The translations under genes and the position numbers were made by a program. Below, one piece after another: positions 45,390 through 58,315 of a stretch of 64,000 nt of DNA. The notes beneath the pieces were generated by a model. It did not search any database. It worked only from the letters and a program-made list of their open reading frames with translations, and was not told the DNA's origin. Source of the stretch: Mycolicibacterium litorale (GTDB taxonomy: Bacteria; Actinomycetota; Actinomycetes; Mycobacteriales; Mycobacteriaceae); assembly GCF_014218295.1 (NCBI RefSeq), contig NZ_AP023287.1, positions 2,046,001-2,110,000 of the forward strand, in the 5' to 3' direction. The stretch's first letter is position 1. Each line of letters starts with the position of its first letter.

Positions 45390-45461
45390 ATGACGGCTCT
45401 CAATGACGCAGAGCGCGCCGCCATGGTCCGGAAGGCCGCGCAAAGCGGGTACAGCCGATGA
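45390..45461 (+). CDS. 23-residue leader ORF overlapping the efpA start
   Basis: The ORF encodes MTALNDAERAAMVRK and eight further residues, then stops in TGA that overlaps the efpA ATG (ATGA). From memory, M. tuberculosis EfpA itself begins MTALNDTERA, so this looks like the ancestral N-terminus of EfpA, now in a different frame. It may be a true leader peptide with coupled re-initiation, a shifted N-terminus, or a sequencing slip. Confidence 0.5.
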   Translation: MTALNDAERAAMVRKAAQSGYSR

Positions 45462-46963
45462 GTGTGGAGCAAACGCCCGTGACAAGCACCAACAAAGCAC
45501 CGACCTGGTTGCCGTCGCGTCGGTTCTTCGCCGCCGTGATCGCCATCGCCGGTATGCAGCTGCTCGCCACCATGGACAGCACGATCGCCATCGTCGCGCT
45601 GCCGCGCATCCAGGACGAACTGTCGCTGTCCGACGCCGGTCGCAGCTGGGTGATCACCGCCTACGTGCTCACCTTCGGCGGCCTGATGCTGCTCGGCGGG
45701 CGCCTCGGCGACACCATCGGCCGCAAGCGCGCCTTCATCGCCGGCGTCGCGCTGTTCACCATCGCCTCCATCCTGTGCGGTATCGCCTGGAACGAGGCGA
45801 CGCTCGTGACCGCGCGGCTCCTGCAGGGCATCGGCGCCGCGATCGCCTCACCGACCGGCCTCGCGCTGGTCGCCACCACCTTCCCGAAGGGGCCGGCGCG
45901 CAACGCCGCCACGGCCGTGTTCGGGGCGATGACCGCCGTCGGCTCCGTGATGGGGCTGGTCGTCGGCGGCGCGCTGACCGAGGTGTCGTGGCGCTGGGCG
46001 TTCCTCGTCAACGTCCCGATCGGTCTGGTGATGATCTACCTGGCCCGCACCACGCTGCGTGAGACCAGCAAGGAGCGGATGAAGCTCGACGCCGCCGGCG
46101 CGATCCTCGCGACGCTGGGCTGCACGGCCGCCGTGTTCGGGTTCTCGATGGGCCCGGAGAAGGGCTGGCTGTCGCCGGTCACGATCGGCTCGGTCGCGGC
46201 CGCGCTGGTGTTCCTGCTGCTGTTCATCATCGTCGAACGCACCGCCGAGAACCCCGTCGTGCCGTTCGACCTGTTCAAGGACCGCAACCGGCTGGCCACC
46301 TTCGCCGCGATCTTCCTCGCCGGCGGCGTGCTGTTCACGCTGACCGTGCTGATCGGCCTCTACGTGCAGGACATCCTCGGCTACAGCGCGCTGCGTGCCG
46401 GCGTCGGCTTCATCCCGTTCGTCATCGCGATGGGCATCGGCCTGGCGCTGTCGTCGCAGCTGGTGTCGCTGCTGCCGCCGAGGGTGCTGGTCATCGCCGG
46501 CGGTGTGCTGGTGCTGGGCGCGATGATCTACGGGTCCACGCTCAACCGCGGCATCCCGTACTTCCCGAACCTCGTCGTGCCGATCACCGTCGGCGGCATC
46601 GGTATCGGCATGATCGTCGTCCCGCTCACGCTGTCGGCGATCGCCGGCGTCGGGTTCGACCGCATCGGTCCGGTGTCGGCGATCGCGCTGATGCTGCAGA
46701 ACCTCGGCGGACCCGTCGTGCTGGCCATCATCCAGGCCGTGATCACCTCCCGCACGCTGTACCTCGGTGGCACCACCGGCCCGGTGAAGAACATGGACGG
46801 CACACAGCTGGCCGCGCTCGACGCCGGCTACACCTACGGGCTGCTGTGGGTGGCCGCCGTGGCGGTGCTCGTCGGCGGTGCCGCCCTGCTGATCGGCTAC
46901 ACCTCCCAACAGGTCGCGCACGCCCAGGAGGTCAAGGACGCGCTGGACGCCGGAGAGCTTTAG
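45458..46963 (+). CDS. efpA: EfpA-type MFS drug efflux transporter
   Basis: EfpA is a major-facilitator pump of the QacA family with about 14 transmembrane helices, linked to drug tolerance and probably lipid export in mycobacteria. The 501-residue protein has PTWLPSRRFFAAVIAIAGMQ, LLATMDSTIAIVALP, the motif GGRLGDTIGRKR and LFKDRNRLATFAAIF as in the family. Relative to the 530-residue M. tuberculosis protein it lacks the N-terminal 25-30 residues, whose first part (MTALND-ERA) is found in the out-of-frame leader ORF upstream. ATG 45458 overlaps that ORF's stop. Confidence 0.94.
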   Translation: MSVEQTPVTSTNKAPTWLPSRRFFAAVIAIAGMQLLATMDSTIAIVALPRIQDELSLSDAGRSWVITAYVLTFGGLMLLGGRLGDTIGRKRAFIAGVALFTIASILCGIAWNEATLVTARLLQGIGAAIASPTGLALVATTFPKGPARNAATAVFGAMTAVGSVMGLVVGGALTEVSWRWAFLVNVPIGLVMIYLARTTLRETSKERMKLDAAGAILATLGCTAAVFGFSMGPEKGWLSPVTIGSVAAALVFLLLFIIVERTAENPVVPFDLFKDRNRLATFAAIFLAGGVLFTLTVLIGLYVQDILGYSALRAGVGFIPFVIAMGIGLALSSQLVSLLPPRVLVIAGGVLVLGAMIYGSTLNRGIPYFPNLVVPITVGGIGIGMIVVPLTLSAIAGVGFDRIGPVSAIALMLQNLGGPVVLAIIQAVITSRTLYLGGTTGPVKNMDGTQLAALDAGYTYGLLWVAAVAVLVGGAALLIGYTSQQVAHAQEVKDALDAGEL

Positions 46964-46977
46964 CTCGACATCGAGCT
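46962..46977. terminator. Possible terminator dyad after efpA
   Basis: AGCTCGA (46962-46968) and TCGAGCT (46971-46977) are perfect inverted copies two bases apart. They begin within the efpA stop codon and are followed by TTGGGGG. The stem is modest and there is no T tract, so the call is tentative. Confidence 0.35.
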
Positions 46978-47051
46978 TGGGGGAGCTGTGATCTAGCCCC
47001 GACGCGCACCGCGCCCCGATGCCGGCGGGCTCGGCGCACGGACCAGACGGC

Positions 47052-47057
47052 TAAGCT
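47052..47057 (+). promoter_or_regulatory. Putative -10 of a leaderless proS transcript
   Basis: TAAGCT ends 8 nt before GTG 47066, consistent with transcription starting at or next to the start codon; no ribosome binding site is present. Confidence 0.5.
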
Positions 47058-47065
47058 GGCCCGCT

Positions 47066-48820
47066 GTGATCACCCGCATGTCCGAGCTGTTCCTGCGTAC
47101 TCTCCGTGACGATCCCGCCGACGCGGAGGTGCCCAGCCACAAGCTGCTCATCCGGGCCGGTTACATCCGCCCGGTCGGACCGGGGCTCTACACCTGGCTG
47201 CCGCTGGGGCTTCGCGTGTTCCGCAAGATCGAGCAGATCGTCCGCGAGGAGATGACCGCGATCGGCGGGCAGGAGATCCTGTTCCCCGCGCTGCTGCCGC
47301 GCGCACCGTACGAGACGACCAACCGCTGGACCGAGTACGGCGACACCCTGTTCCGGCTCAAGGACCGCCGCGACAACGACTACCTGCTGGGGCCGACCCA
47401 CGAGGAGTTGTTCACGCTCACGGTCAAGGGGGAGTACAGCTCCTACAAGGACTTCCCGCTCATCCTGTTCCAGATCCAGACCAAGTACCGCGACGAGGCC
47501 CGCCCGCGCGCGGGCATCCTGCGCGGCCGCGAGTTCGTCATGAAGGACTCGTACTCCTTCGACGTCGACGACGACGGTCTCAAGACCGCCTACCACCTGC
47601 ACCGCGAGGCCTATCAGCGGATCTTCGCCCGGCTCGGCCTGCAGTACGTCATCGTGTCCGCGGTGTCGGGCGCCATGGGCGGTTCGGCGTCCGAGGAGTT
47701 CCTCGCCGAGAGCGAGGTCGGCGAGGACACCTTCGTGCGGTGCCTGGAGTCCGGCTACGCCGCGAACGTGGAGGCGGTGCTCACCCGGGTGCCCGACCCG
47801 CTGCCGATCGAGGGACAGCCCGAGGCGGTCGTGCACGACACCCCGGACGCACCGACGATCGCCACGCTGGTGGAGTGGGCCAACAGCGCCGACCTGCCGA
47901 GCTTCGCCGGCCGTGAGGTCACCGCGGCGGACACGCTCAAGAACGTGCTGCTCAAGGTTCGCGAGCCCGGTGGGGAGTGGGAACTGCTCGCCGTCGGGGT
48001 GCCCGGCGACCGCGAGGTCGACGACAAACGGCTCGGCGCCGCACTGGAACCGGCCGAGTACGCGCTGCTCGACGACGCCGATTTCGCCAGGCACCCGTTC
48101 CTGGTCAAGGGTTACGTCGGCCCAAAAGCGCTGTTGGACAACGGCGTCCGCTATCTCGTCGACCCGAGGATCGTGGACGGTACGGCCTGGATCACCGGTG
48201 CCGACGCGCCGAACAAACACGTCGTCGGCCTCGTCGCGGGCCGCGACTTCCGCGCCGACGGGACGATCGAGGCGGCCGAGGTCCGCGACGGCGACCCGTC
48301 GCCGGACGGCGCCGGCCCGCTGGTCAGCGCCCGCGGTATCGAGATCGGCCACATCTTCCAACTCGGCCGCAAGTACACCGAGGCGTTCAGCGCCGACGTC
48401 CTCGGCGAGGACGGTAAACCGGTACGGCTGACCATGGGTTCCTACGGCATCGGGGTGTCGCGACTGGTGGCGGTGATCGCCGAACAGCAGCACGACGAAC
48501 TCGGGCTGCGCTGGCCGGCGGAGGTGTCGCCGTTCGACGTGCACGTCGTGATCGCCAACAAAGACGACGAGGCCCGCACCGGGGCGACGGAACTGGCCGG
48601 TGAACTCGACCGGCTGGGACTCGAGGTGCTGTTCGACGACCGCAAATCCTCACCCGGGGTGAAGTTCAAGGACGCCGAACTGCTCGGGGTGCCGTGGATC
48701 GTCGTGGTCGGCCGGGGTTGGGCGGACGGGGTGGTCGAACTGCGGGACCGCTTCAGCGGGGAGAAGCGCGAGATCGCGGTCGACCGCGCGGCGACGGAGA
48801 TCCTCGCCGCCGTCCGGTAG
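47066..48820 (+). CDS. proS: Prolyl-tRNA synthetase
   Basis: The 584-residue class II aminoacyl-tRNA synthetase charges tRNA-Pro. It begins [20 protein letters not shown] like its mycobacterial orthologues. The class II motifs appear as [41 protein letters not shown] and [10 protein letters not shown]. The editing insertion domain (about residues 230-400) and the C-terminal anticodon-binding domain follow. Length and features are normal. It converges on the ferritin-like gene with abutting TAG stop codons. Confidence 0.97.
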   Translation: MITRMSELFLRTLRDDPADAEVPSHKLLIRAGYIRPVGPGLYTWLPLGLRVFRKIEQIVREEMTAIGGQEILFPALLPRAPYETTNRWTEYGDTLFRLKDRRDNDYLLGPTHEELFTLTVKGEYSSYKDFPLILFQIQTKYRDEARPRAGILRGREFVMKDSYSFDVDDDGLKTAYHLHREAYQRIFARLGLQYVIVSAVSGAMGGSASEEFLAESEVGEDTFVRCLESGYAANVEAVLTRVPDPLPIEGQPEAVVHDTPDAPTIATLVEWANSADLPSFAGREVTAADTLKNVLLKVREPGGEWELLAVGVPGDREVDDKRLGAALEPAEYALLDDADFARHPFLVKGYVGPKALLDNGVRYLVDPRIVDGTAWITGADAPNKHVVGLVAGRDFRADGTIEAAEVRDGDPSPDGAGPLVSARGIEIGHIFQLGRKYTEAFSADVLGEDGKPVRLTMGSYGIGVSRLVAVIAEQQHDELGLRWPAEVSPFDVHVVIANKDDEARTGATELAGELDRLGLEVLFDDRKSSPGVKFKDAELLGVPWIVVVGRGWADGVVELRDRFSGEKREIAVDRAATEILAAVR

Positions 48821-49291
48821 CTACTCGGAACCGCCGGGGAAGGCGACCGTCACCGGGCCGGTGCCCACGATCTGCGTCCAGCGTGCCGCCGCGACCGCCG
48901 ACTGCGTCAACGCGGTGAGCCCGAAGGCCCGGTACTCGGTGCCGGTGGCCTGTTCGACGACGGCCCGCCACGCCGTCGCGCCGTCCTCCTCCATGCGCAG
49001 CGCCAGCTCCGCTGCCTGCTTCGGGGTCTTCACCGGCATCGGGACCCGGTAGCCGGCCGCGGGCAACGGCGGCGCCACCTGGCGGCCTTCCAGCAGGGCG
49101 ATCGCGGCCTCCCTGCGTTCGCGGTGTTCGGCGATCGACGCGGACACCAGCCAGTTCACCTCCGGCGTCGAATGCGCCGACACCAGGCCGTAACCGTAGA
49201 TGGCGGCGTGTTCGGTGGCGATCGCGTCGTAGAGCGCGCCGTCGGCGCTGTCGGCGGGACGCGCCGGGGTGGTCGGTTCGCTCGAGGTCAC
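48821..49291 (-). CDS. DUF4439 ferritin-like protein (Rv2844-like)
   Basis: The 156-residue protein fits the DUF4439 family of ferritin-like helical bundles. It has [19 protein letters not shown], then [17 protein letters not shown] and [17 protein letters not shown], with Glu and His spaced as in such bundles. A metal or other function is not established. GTG 49291 overlaps the stop of the upstream lipoprotein gene by GTGA, so the two are co-translated, as Rv2843 and Rv2844 are neighbours in M. tuberculosis. Confidence 0.85.
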   Translation of the reverse strand: MTSSEPTTPARPADSADGALYDAIATEHAAIYGYGLVSAHSTPEVNWLVSASIAEHRERREAAIALLEGRQVAPPLPAAGYRVPMPVKTPKQAAELALRMEEDGATAWRAVVEQATGTEYRAFGLTALTQSAVAAARWTQIVGTGPVTVAFPGGSE

Positions 49292-49806
49292 GGCGCGTCC
49301 TTCGGTGGGGGAGCCAGGGCGACGACGGCGGCCGCGGTGCAGGCCGCCGCGATCGAGCCGAGCAGACCGGCGCGGTACCCCGACATCTGCGTCGCGAGTT
49401 CGGTCGCGCTCTCGGCGGACCGGCGCAGCGCGGCGACGACGTCGCGGGCGGTCGGCGGTTTCACCGCGGCGGCGGTACTCGTCGACGGGGTGGTGGTCGG
49501 CGCCTCGGTGCCGACCAGCCTGGTCAGCTCGTCGCCGAGAGCCCGCGCGTGCGCGTCGCGTTCGGCGGCCACCGCCGTCAGCGTCTGCTCGAGCGGCGGG
49601 TCGGCGGTCGCGGCGGCGTCGGTGGCCAGTCGGCTGTCGGCCCGGGCGCGGTCGAGCTGGGCGGTCAGCTCGTCGACCTCGGGAGGCGGCGGTGGAGACC
49701 CGCACGCGGCGGCGGAAACGCCGAGCACCGCCAGAGTGGCCGCCCCGGCCAGCAGCCGCCGTCTGCTGACATTCCCGGTGTCGGTGGCGCTCGGCACGAG
49801 CAACAT
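49288..49806 (-). CDS. Putative lipoprotein (Rv2843-like), possible Tat substrate
   Basis: The 172-residue protein has an N-terminal signal with [16 protein letters not shown] (twin Arg at 15-16) and lipobox AAAC at Cys35, so it may be exported by the Tat or Sec route and lipid-anchored. The mature part is Ala/Thr-rich and largely helical, with coiled-coil-like heptads around [13 protein letters not shown], and a final hydrophobic stretch near residues 148-164. The function is unknown. It forms a two-gene unit with the DUF4439 protein. Confidence 0.75.
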   Translation of the reverse strand: MLLVPSATDTGNVSRRRLLAGAATLAVLGVSAAACGSPPPPPEVDELTAQLDRARADSRLATDAAATADPPLEQTLTAVAAERDAHARALGDELTRLVGTEAPTTTPSTSTAAAVKPPTARDVVAALRRSAESATELATQMSGYRAGLLGSIAAACTAAAVVALAPPPKDAP

Positions 49807-49883
49807 CCTGCCATTGCCCGCGGGCCGCCCCGTAGTGCCACGAGCCGCGGTTGCGTTCGGTTCCTGCCCTGGCGGCGCTGGCG

Positions 49884-49929
49884 TATCGTGGAGAGTCGAT
49901 TCCGGCGGCCATCTTCACCCGGCCGCCGG
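49884..49929 (+). promoter_or_regulatory. Promoter and leader hairpin of the rimP-nusA-infB operon
   Basis: TTCCTG (49861-49866), a 17-bp spacer and TATCGT (49884-49889) form a plausible promoter. The leader then holds CCGGCGGCC (49902-49910) and its exact complement GGCCGCCGG (49921-49929) with a 10-nt loop. A leader hairpin here recalls nusA-operon autoregulation in other bacteria. Confidence 0.5.
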
Positions 49930-49965
49930 CAACGCGACAGAACAACTCAAGATGAGGAGCTCGCC

Positions 49966-50529
49966 GTGGCACCGGAGCCAAACGTGCGGCCGGCGGGGTT
50001 GCCGTCGCAGGAGCAGGTGATGGAGCTTCTCGACGGCGAGTTCACACGCGCCGGCTATGAGATCGAGAGCGTCGTCATCGACGGCGGCGCACGCCCGCCC
50101 CGCATCACCGTGGTCGTCGACGGCGACCGCCCGCTCGACTTGGACACCATCGCGGACCTGTCGCGCTCCGCCTCCGAGCAACTCGACCGAGTCGACGAGT
50201 CGGCCGATTCGGCCACCTACGTGCTCGAGGTCACCTCACGGGGAGTGGACCGGCCGCTGACCACCGAGAAGCACTACCGGCGTGCGCGCGGGCGCAAGGT
50301 CGAGGTGACGTTGTCGGACGGTTCGCAGCTCACCGGCCGGGTGGGTCCGCTCACCGAGGACGGCAAGGCCGTGTCGCTGGTGGTGCGCGAAGGTGCGCGC
50401 GCCACATTCTCGGTTCGCGAGCTGCCGCTGGGGGGGATCGTCAAAGCCGTTGTCCAAGTGGAATTCTCACCACCGAGCCAGCGTGAGCTGGAACTGACCG
50501 GCCAACCGGGAGAGGAGGCCGGAGCATGA
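49966..50529 (+). CDS. rimP: Ribosome maturation factor RimP
   Basis: RimP helps assemble the 30S subunit. The 187-residue protein has the N-terminal domain with [11 protein letters not shown] and [21 protein letters not shown], the segment [14 protein letters not shown] and a C-terminal Sm-like domain ([14 protein letters not shown]). GTG 49966 has GAGGAG 6 nt upstream; the much longer open frame is not used. It overlaps nusA by ATGA and is the first gene of the operon. Confidence 0.94.
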   Translation: MAPEPNVRPAGLPSQEQVMELLDGEFTRAGYEIESVVIDGGARPPRITVVVDGDRPLDLDTIADLSRSASEQLDRVDESADSATYVLEVTSRGVDRPLTTEKHYRRARGRKVEVTLSDGSQLTGRVGPLTEDGKAVSLVVREGARATFSVRELPLGGIVKAVVQVEFSPPSQRELELTGQPGEEAGA

Positions 50530-51569
50530 ACATCGACATGGCGGCCCTGCATGCCATCGAAGCGGACAAGGGCATTTCGGTGGACGTCGTCGTCGACACC
50601 ATCAAGTCGGCGTTGCTGACCGCCTACCGCCACACCGAAGGACACCAGTCCGACGCGCGTATCGACATCGACCGCAAGACCGGTGCGGTGAAGGTGATCG
50701 CCCGCGAGACCGACGCCGACGGGAACCTCATCCAGGAGTGGGACGACACCCCGGAGGGGTTCGGCCGGATCGCAGCCACCACGGCGCGCCAGGTCATCCT
50801 GCAGCGGCTGCGCGACGCCGAGAACGAGAAGAACTACGGCGAGTTCTCCGCCCGTGAGGGCGACATCGTCGCCGGTGTCATCCAGCGCGACGCCCGGGCC
50901 AACGCCCGCGGTCTGGTCGTGGTGCGCATGGGCAGCGAGACCAAGGGCAACGAAGGTGTCATCCCGTCGGCCGAGCAGGTGCCCGGTGAACGGTACGAAC
51001 ACGGCGACCGGCTGCGCTGCTACGTCGTGGGCGTGACCCGGGGCGCGCGCGAACCGCTGATCACGCTCTCGCGCACGCACCCGAACCTGGTGCGCAAGCT
51101 GTTCAGCCTCGAGGTGCCGGAGATCAACGAGGGCTCGGTCGACATCGTCGCCGTCGCGCGCGAGGCCGGGCACCGGTCGAAGATCGCGGTCGCCTCGCGG
51201 GTGCCGGGCCTCAACGCCAAGGGTGCGTGCATCGGTCCGATGGGGCAGCGGGTGCGCAACGTGATGAGCGAGCTGTCCGGCGAGAAGATCGACATCATCG
51301 ACTACGACGAGGATCCGGCGCGGTTCGTGGCCAACGCGCTGTCGCCGGCGAAGGTCGTCTCGGTCAGCGTCATCGACGAGCAGACCAGGGCCGCCCGCGT
51401 GGTGGTGCCCGATTTCCAGCTGTCGCTCGCGATCGGCAAGGAAGGGCAGAACGCCCGGTTGGCGGCCCGGCTGACCGGCTGGCGGATCGACATCCGCAGC
51501 GACGCCGCCCCCGCCGATGCGCCCAAGTCCGACTCCGACGCGCCGCATCCCGCGGTCCGTGATCGGTAG
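50526..51569 (+). CDS. nusA: Transcription termination/antitermination factor NusA
   Basis: NusA binds RNA polymerase and RNA to control pausing, termination and antitermination. The 347-residue protein has an N-terminal polymerase-binding domain (about 1-105), an S1 domain (about 110-185) and two KH domains (about 190-330; [14 protein letters not shown] and [15 protein letters not shown]). It lacks the C-terminal acidic repeats of the E. coli protein, as usual in mycobacteria. It overlaps rimP. Confidence 0.96.
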   Translation: MNIDMAALHAIEADKGISVDVVVDTIKSALLTAYRHTEGHQSDARIDIDRKTGAVKVIARETDADGNLIQEWDDTPEGFGRIAATTARQVILQRLRDAENEKNYGEFSAREGDIVAGVIQRDARANARGLVVVRMGSETKGNEGVIPSAEQVPGERYEHGDRLRCYVVGVTRGAREPLITLSRTHPNLVRKLFSLEVPEINEGSVDIVAVAREAGHRSKIAVASRVPGLNAKGACIGPMGQRVRNVMSELSGEKIDIIDYDEDPARFVANALSPAKVVSVSVIDEQTRAARVVVPDFQLSLAIGKEGQNARLAARLTGWRIDIRSDAAPADAPKSDSDAPHPAVRDR

Positions 51570-51617
51570 TGCCGACTCGACTCCCACGGCCGTTTCAGTT
51601 CGCAGGGGCCTTGACGG

Positions 51618-51623
51618 TAGACT
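51618..51623 (+). promoter_or_regulatory. Putative internal -10 before ylxR
   Basis: TAGACT ends 5 nt before GTG 51629. If active it would give a leaderless transcript of ylxR-infB-rbfA independent of the rimP promoter. Confidence 0.45.
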
Positions 51624-51628
51624 CGACC

Positions 51629-51982
51629 GTGAGCCAGCACGAGGTTTCGGTATCTCCGCAGCGAAGCACGAACGAACGCCCCCCGGGGCCGGTGCGGACG
51701 TGTGTGGGATGCCGGAAGCGAGAGTTGGCCGCCGAACTGCTTCGAGTGGCCGCTGTGGTCGACGGGAACGGTAAATGCACCGCGACCGTTGATCGAACGG
51801 GTAATCTGCCGGGGCGGGGTGCCTGGCTGCATCCCGACCCGCAGTGTCTACACGCGGCGATCCGGCGGCGAGCGTTCGTCCGAGCGCTGCGAATCACCGG
51901 TTCACCGGACTTATCCGCGGTGATCGAGCACGTCGAGGGTTTCTCGGCGGGTTCGCCTCACCCGGCAAGAGAGAACAGGTAG
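51629..51982 (+). CDS. ylxR: YlxR (DUF448) RNA-binding protein
   Basis: The 117-residue protein has the YlxR signature [17 protein letters not shown], then [22 protein letters not shown]. YlxR proteins bind RNA and are linked to translation or RNase P; the gene nearly always lies between nusA and infB, as here. GTG 51629 is chosen because of the -10-like hexamer just upstream; GTG 51569 at the nusA stop is an in-frame alternative that adds 20 residues not typical of the family. Confidence 0.88.
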   Translation: MSQHEVSVSPQRSTNERPPGPVRTCVGCRKRELAAELLRVAAVVDGNGKCTATVDRTGNLPGRGAWLHPDPQCLHAAIRRRAFVRALRITGSPDLSAVIEHVEGFSAGSPHPARENR

Positions 51983-52083
51983 CGAAGAACATGAGCACAC
52001 CGTGAAGTCCCGATGACCATGCGTCATAGCTAACCCGAGGCGCGGCGCCTACCACCGCTGTCGCCTCTAGAGATGGAGATGTA

Positions 52084-54835
52084 GTGGCAGGTAAGGCTCG
52101 CGTACACGAGTTGGCGAAGGAACTCGGTGTCACCAGCAAGGAATTGCTCGCAACGCTCAAAGAGCAGGGCGAGTTCGTCAAATCCGCTTCTTCGACCGTA
52201 GAAGCACCCGTCGCGCGCCGGCTGCGTGAGAAGTTCGGGGCGTCCAAGCCCGCGGACAAGGTCAAGAGCGCAGGCAACGGAGCACACGCCGCGCCCTCGC
52301 CCACCAGGGCGACGCCCGCCGCGGCTGCGGCTGCGGCCGCCCCGGCGCCCACCCCGGCACCCCCGACTCCGCGTCCGGCGGCCCCCAGCCCGCGGCGCCC
52401 GCGCCCGCGGCCCCGCCGCAGCCGGCCGCACCGGCCAAGCCTGCGGCGTCCGCTCCCGCACCCGCGCCGGCCCCGGCCCCGACCCCGCAGCGCCGTCGCG
52501 TCCCGGGCCCACGCCCGGACCCCGGCCCGGCCCAGCGCCGAAACCCGCTCCGCGCACCCCGCGGGTCGGCAACAACCCCTTCTCCACGCAGCAGCCGGTG
52601 GACCGGCCGATTCCGCGGCCCCAGCCGCGTCCCGGCGCACCCCGGCCCGGCACGCCGCGTCCCGGCATGTCGCCCAACAACATGCCGCCGCGTCCGGCCG
52701 GCCCCCGTCCGGGTGCCCCCGCCGGTCGTCCCGGCGGTCCGCGTCCCGGCCCGGGTGGTCGTGGGCCCGGTGGCGGCGGCCGTCCCGGCGGTGCCGGTGG
52801 CGGCGGCGGTAACTACCGCGGCGGTGGCGCAGGTGGCGGCGGAGGCGCAGGTGGAGCGGCTGCTGGAGGCTTCAGGGGTCGTCCCGGCGGTGGTGGCCGC
52901 CCCGGTCAGCGCGGTGGCGCGGCCGGCGCGTTCGGCCGGCCCGGCGGTGCCCCGAAGCGCGGTCGCAAGTCGAAGCGGGCGAAACGCGCCGAGTACGAGA
53001 ACATGCAGGCGCCGGTCGTCGGTGGCGTGCGGTTGCCGCACGGCAACGGTGAGACCATCCGGCTGGCCCGCGGCGCATCGCTGTCCGACTTCGCCGAGAA
53101 GATCAACGCCAACCCGGCCTCGCTGGTCCAGGCGCTGTTCAACCTCGGTGAGATGGTCACCGCGACCCAGTCGGTCAATGACGAGACCCTCGAGCTGCTC
53201 GGCAGCGAGATGAACTACGTCGTGCAGGTCGTGTCCCCGGAGGACGAGGACCGCGAGCTGCTCGAATCGTTCGATCTCACCTACGGCGAGGACGAGGGCG
53301 GCGAGGAGGACCTGGTGGTCCGTCCGCCGGTCGTCACCGTCATGGGCCACGTCGACCACGGCAAGACCCGACTGCTCGACACCATCCGGCAGGCCAACGT
53401 CCGCGAGGAAGAGGCCGGCGGCATCACCCAGCACATCGGTGCCTACCAGGTGACCGTCGAGCTCGACGACAGCGAACGGCAGATCACGTTCATCGACACC
53501 CCGGGTCACGAGGCGTTCACCGCCATGCGTGCCCGTGGTGCGAAGGCCACCGACATCGCGATCCTGGTGGTCGCCGCCGACGACGGCGTGATGCCCCAGA
53601 CGGTGGAGGCGGTCAACCACGCCCAAGCGGCCGACGTGCCGATCGTGGTGGCGGTCAACAAGATCGACAAGGAAGGCGCCGACCCGGCCAAGATCCGCGG
53701 TCAGCTGACCGAGTACGGGCTGGTCCCGGAGGAGTACGGCGGCGACACGATGTTCGTCGACATCTCCGCGAAGGCCGGCACCAACATCGAGGCGCTGCTC
53801 GAAGCGGTCATCCTCACCGCCGACGCATCGCTGGACCTGCGGGCCAACCCCGACATGGAGGCCCAGGGTGTGGCCATCGAGGCGCACCTCGACCGTGGCC
53901 GCGGCCCGGTGGCGACCGTGCTCATCCAGCGCGGCACGCTGCGGGTCGGCGACTCGGTCGTGGCCGGCGACGCCTACGGCCGCGTCCGGCGCATGGTCGA
54001 CGAGCACGGCGAGGACGTCGAGGCGGCGCTGCCGTCGCGTCCGGTCCAGGTCATCGGCTTCACGTCGGTGCCCGGTGCCGGTGACAACTTCCTGGTCGTC
54101 GACGAGGACCGCATCGCCCGCCAGATCGCCGACCGGCGCAGCGCGCGCAAGCGCAACGCACTGGCCGCCCGCAGCCGCAAGCGCATCAGCCTCGAGGACC
54201 TGGATTCGGCGCTGAAGGAAACCAGCCAGCTGAACCTGATCCTCAAGGGCGACAACGCCGGTACCGTCGAAGCGCTCGAGGAGGCCCTGCTGGGCATCCA
54301 GGTCGACGACGAGGTCGAGCTGCGCGTCATCGACCGCGGTGTCGGTGGCGTCACCGAGACCAACGTCAACCTGGCGTCGGCCTCCGACGCGATCATCATC
54401 GGGTTCAACGTGCGTGCCGAGGGCAAGGCCACCGAGCTGGCCAACCGCGAAGGTGTGGAGATCCGGTACTACTCGGTGATCTACCAGGCGATCGACGAGA
54501 TCGAGAGCGCGCTCAAGGGCATGCTCAAACCGATCTACGAGGAGCGCGAACTCGGCCGTGCCGAGATCCGCGCGATCTTCCGGTCGTCGAAGGTCGGCAA
54601 CATCGCCGGCTGCCTGGTCCAGTCGGGCATCATGCGGCGCAACGCCAAGGCCCGCCTGCTGCGCGACAACGTGGTGGTGGCCGAGAACCTCACCGTCTCC
54701 TCGCTGCGGCGGGAGAAGGACGACGTCACCGAGGTGCGCGAGGGTTACGAATGTGGTTTGACCCTGACGTACTCGGATATCAAAGAGGGCGACGTCATCG
54801 AGACGTACGAACTGGTGGAGAAGGCGAGGACCTAA
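52084..54835 (+). CDS. infB: Translation initiation factor IF-2 (frame changes in the linker)
   Basis: IF-2 brings initiator tRNA to the 30S subunit. The N-terminal part, from GTG 52084, reads [20 protein letters not shown] and is a normal IF2_N domain. The G domain is also intact in the 3' part: [16 protein letters not shown] and NKID, then domains II-IV to the stop at 54835. Between them, however, the reading frame must change twice. The frame of 52084 turns Arg-rich after about 52390; a second frame gives a normal Pro/Ala linker ([12 protein letters not shown]) at about 52383-52485; a third runs from about 52485 to the end. Each step equals one missing base, near C runs. With both corrected the protein is about 917 aa, normal for mycobacteria. 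As infB is essential, a sequence error is most likely. Confidence 0.9.
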
Positions 54836-54838
54836 CGC

Positions 54839-57645
<2,807 letters not shown>

Positions 57646-57657
<12 letters not shown>

Positions 57658-58269
57658 CGGCCGGACGGCGCGGACGGTCCAGGCGGCGCGGCGCCCGTGC
57701 CCCTGTGTGGTCACGCGCACATCGGTCAAGCCGGCCGAGGTGCAGAGTGCGGCGAACGCCTCGGCCTGCCGGGCGGTCCAGCCGTGGCCGGCGAGTCCGG
57801 TGGCGTCGGGCCGCACCTGACGCTCCACGACGAGCAACCGTCCACCCGGTGACAGCACGCGGTGAATCTCCGACAGCGCTCCGTCGACATCGGGCCAATG
57901 GTGCACGGTGGCCAGCGCCCACACGACCGTCGCGGACGCATCGGGTAGCGGCAGCGCCTCCGCGCCGGCACGGACCCACGTCACCGGGGTGCGACGGCGG
58001 GTCACCGCCCGTGCCACCCGCAACATGGCCGAGGACGGGTCGACAGCGGTGACCCGCGCACCCCGGCGCGCCGCGACCCGGGCGGCGGTCCCGGGACCAC
58101 AACCGAGGTCGACGACACGGTCGTCCGCCGACACCTCGGCGACATCGGCGGCCAGGCGGGCGTTGCCGCGTCCGGTGAGCAGGAACACGACGGCGAACAG
58201 GGTGCCGACCGGGCCGGCGAAGCCCGGCCGGCCGGCGTGGTGGTTGACCACGATGGGGGGTTCGGTCAT
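57646..58269 (-). CDS. Class I SAM-dependent methyltransferase
   Basis: The 207-residue protein has SAM motif I VVDLGCGPGTAARVAARRGARVTAVD, a motif II/III region (ASATVVWALATVHHWPD) and the post-motif LSPGGRLLVVERQ, as in UbiE-like small-molecule methyltransferases. The substrate is unknown. A minus-strand TTGACT-N19-CAAGGT promoter ends 7 nt before its ATG. The long spacer suggests activation by the divergent MerR-type regulator, in which case the substrate may be a toxic compound that the regulator senses. Confidence 0.85.
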
Positions 58270-58276
58270 GGAAACG

Positions 58277-58309
58277 ACCTTGCCGGTTCACGTCGGGTTG
58301 AAGTCAAAT
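58277..58309. promoter_or_regulatory. Overlapping divergent promoters of the methyltransferase and MerR genes
   Basis: Minus strand: TTGACT (58307-58302), 19-bp spacer, CAAGGT (58282-58277), start near 58269. Plus strand: TTGCCG (58280-58285), 18-bp spacer, TCAAAT (58304-58309), start near 58316. The spacer includes TTCA and TGAA half-sites. A 19-bp spacer is characteristic of MerR-activated promoters. Confidence 0.55.
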
Positions 58310-58315
58310 GGCCCG

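Noticed and set aside
52720..52960. Apparent GGC/GGT repeat array
   Set aside because: It codes for the Gly-rich linker of IF-2 in frame and is not an independent repeat.
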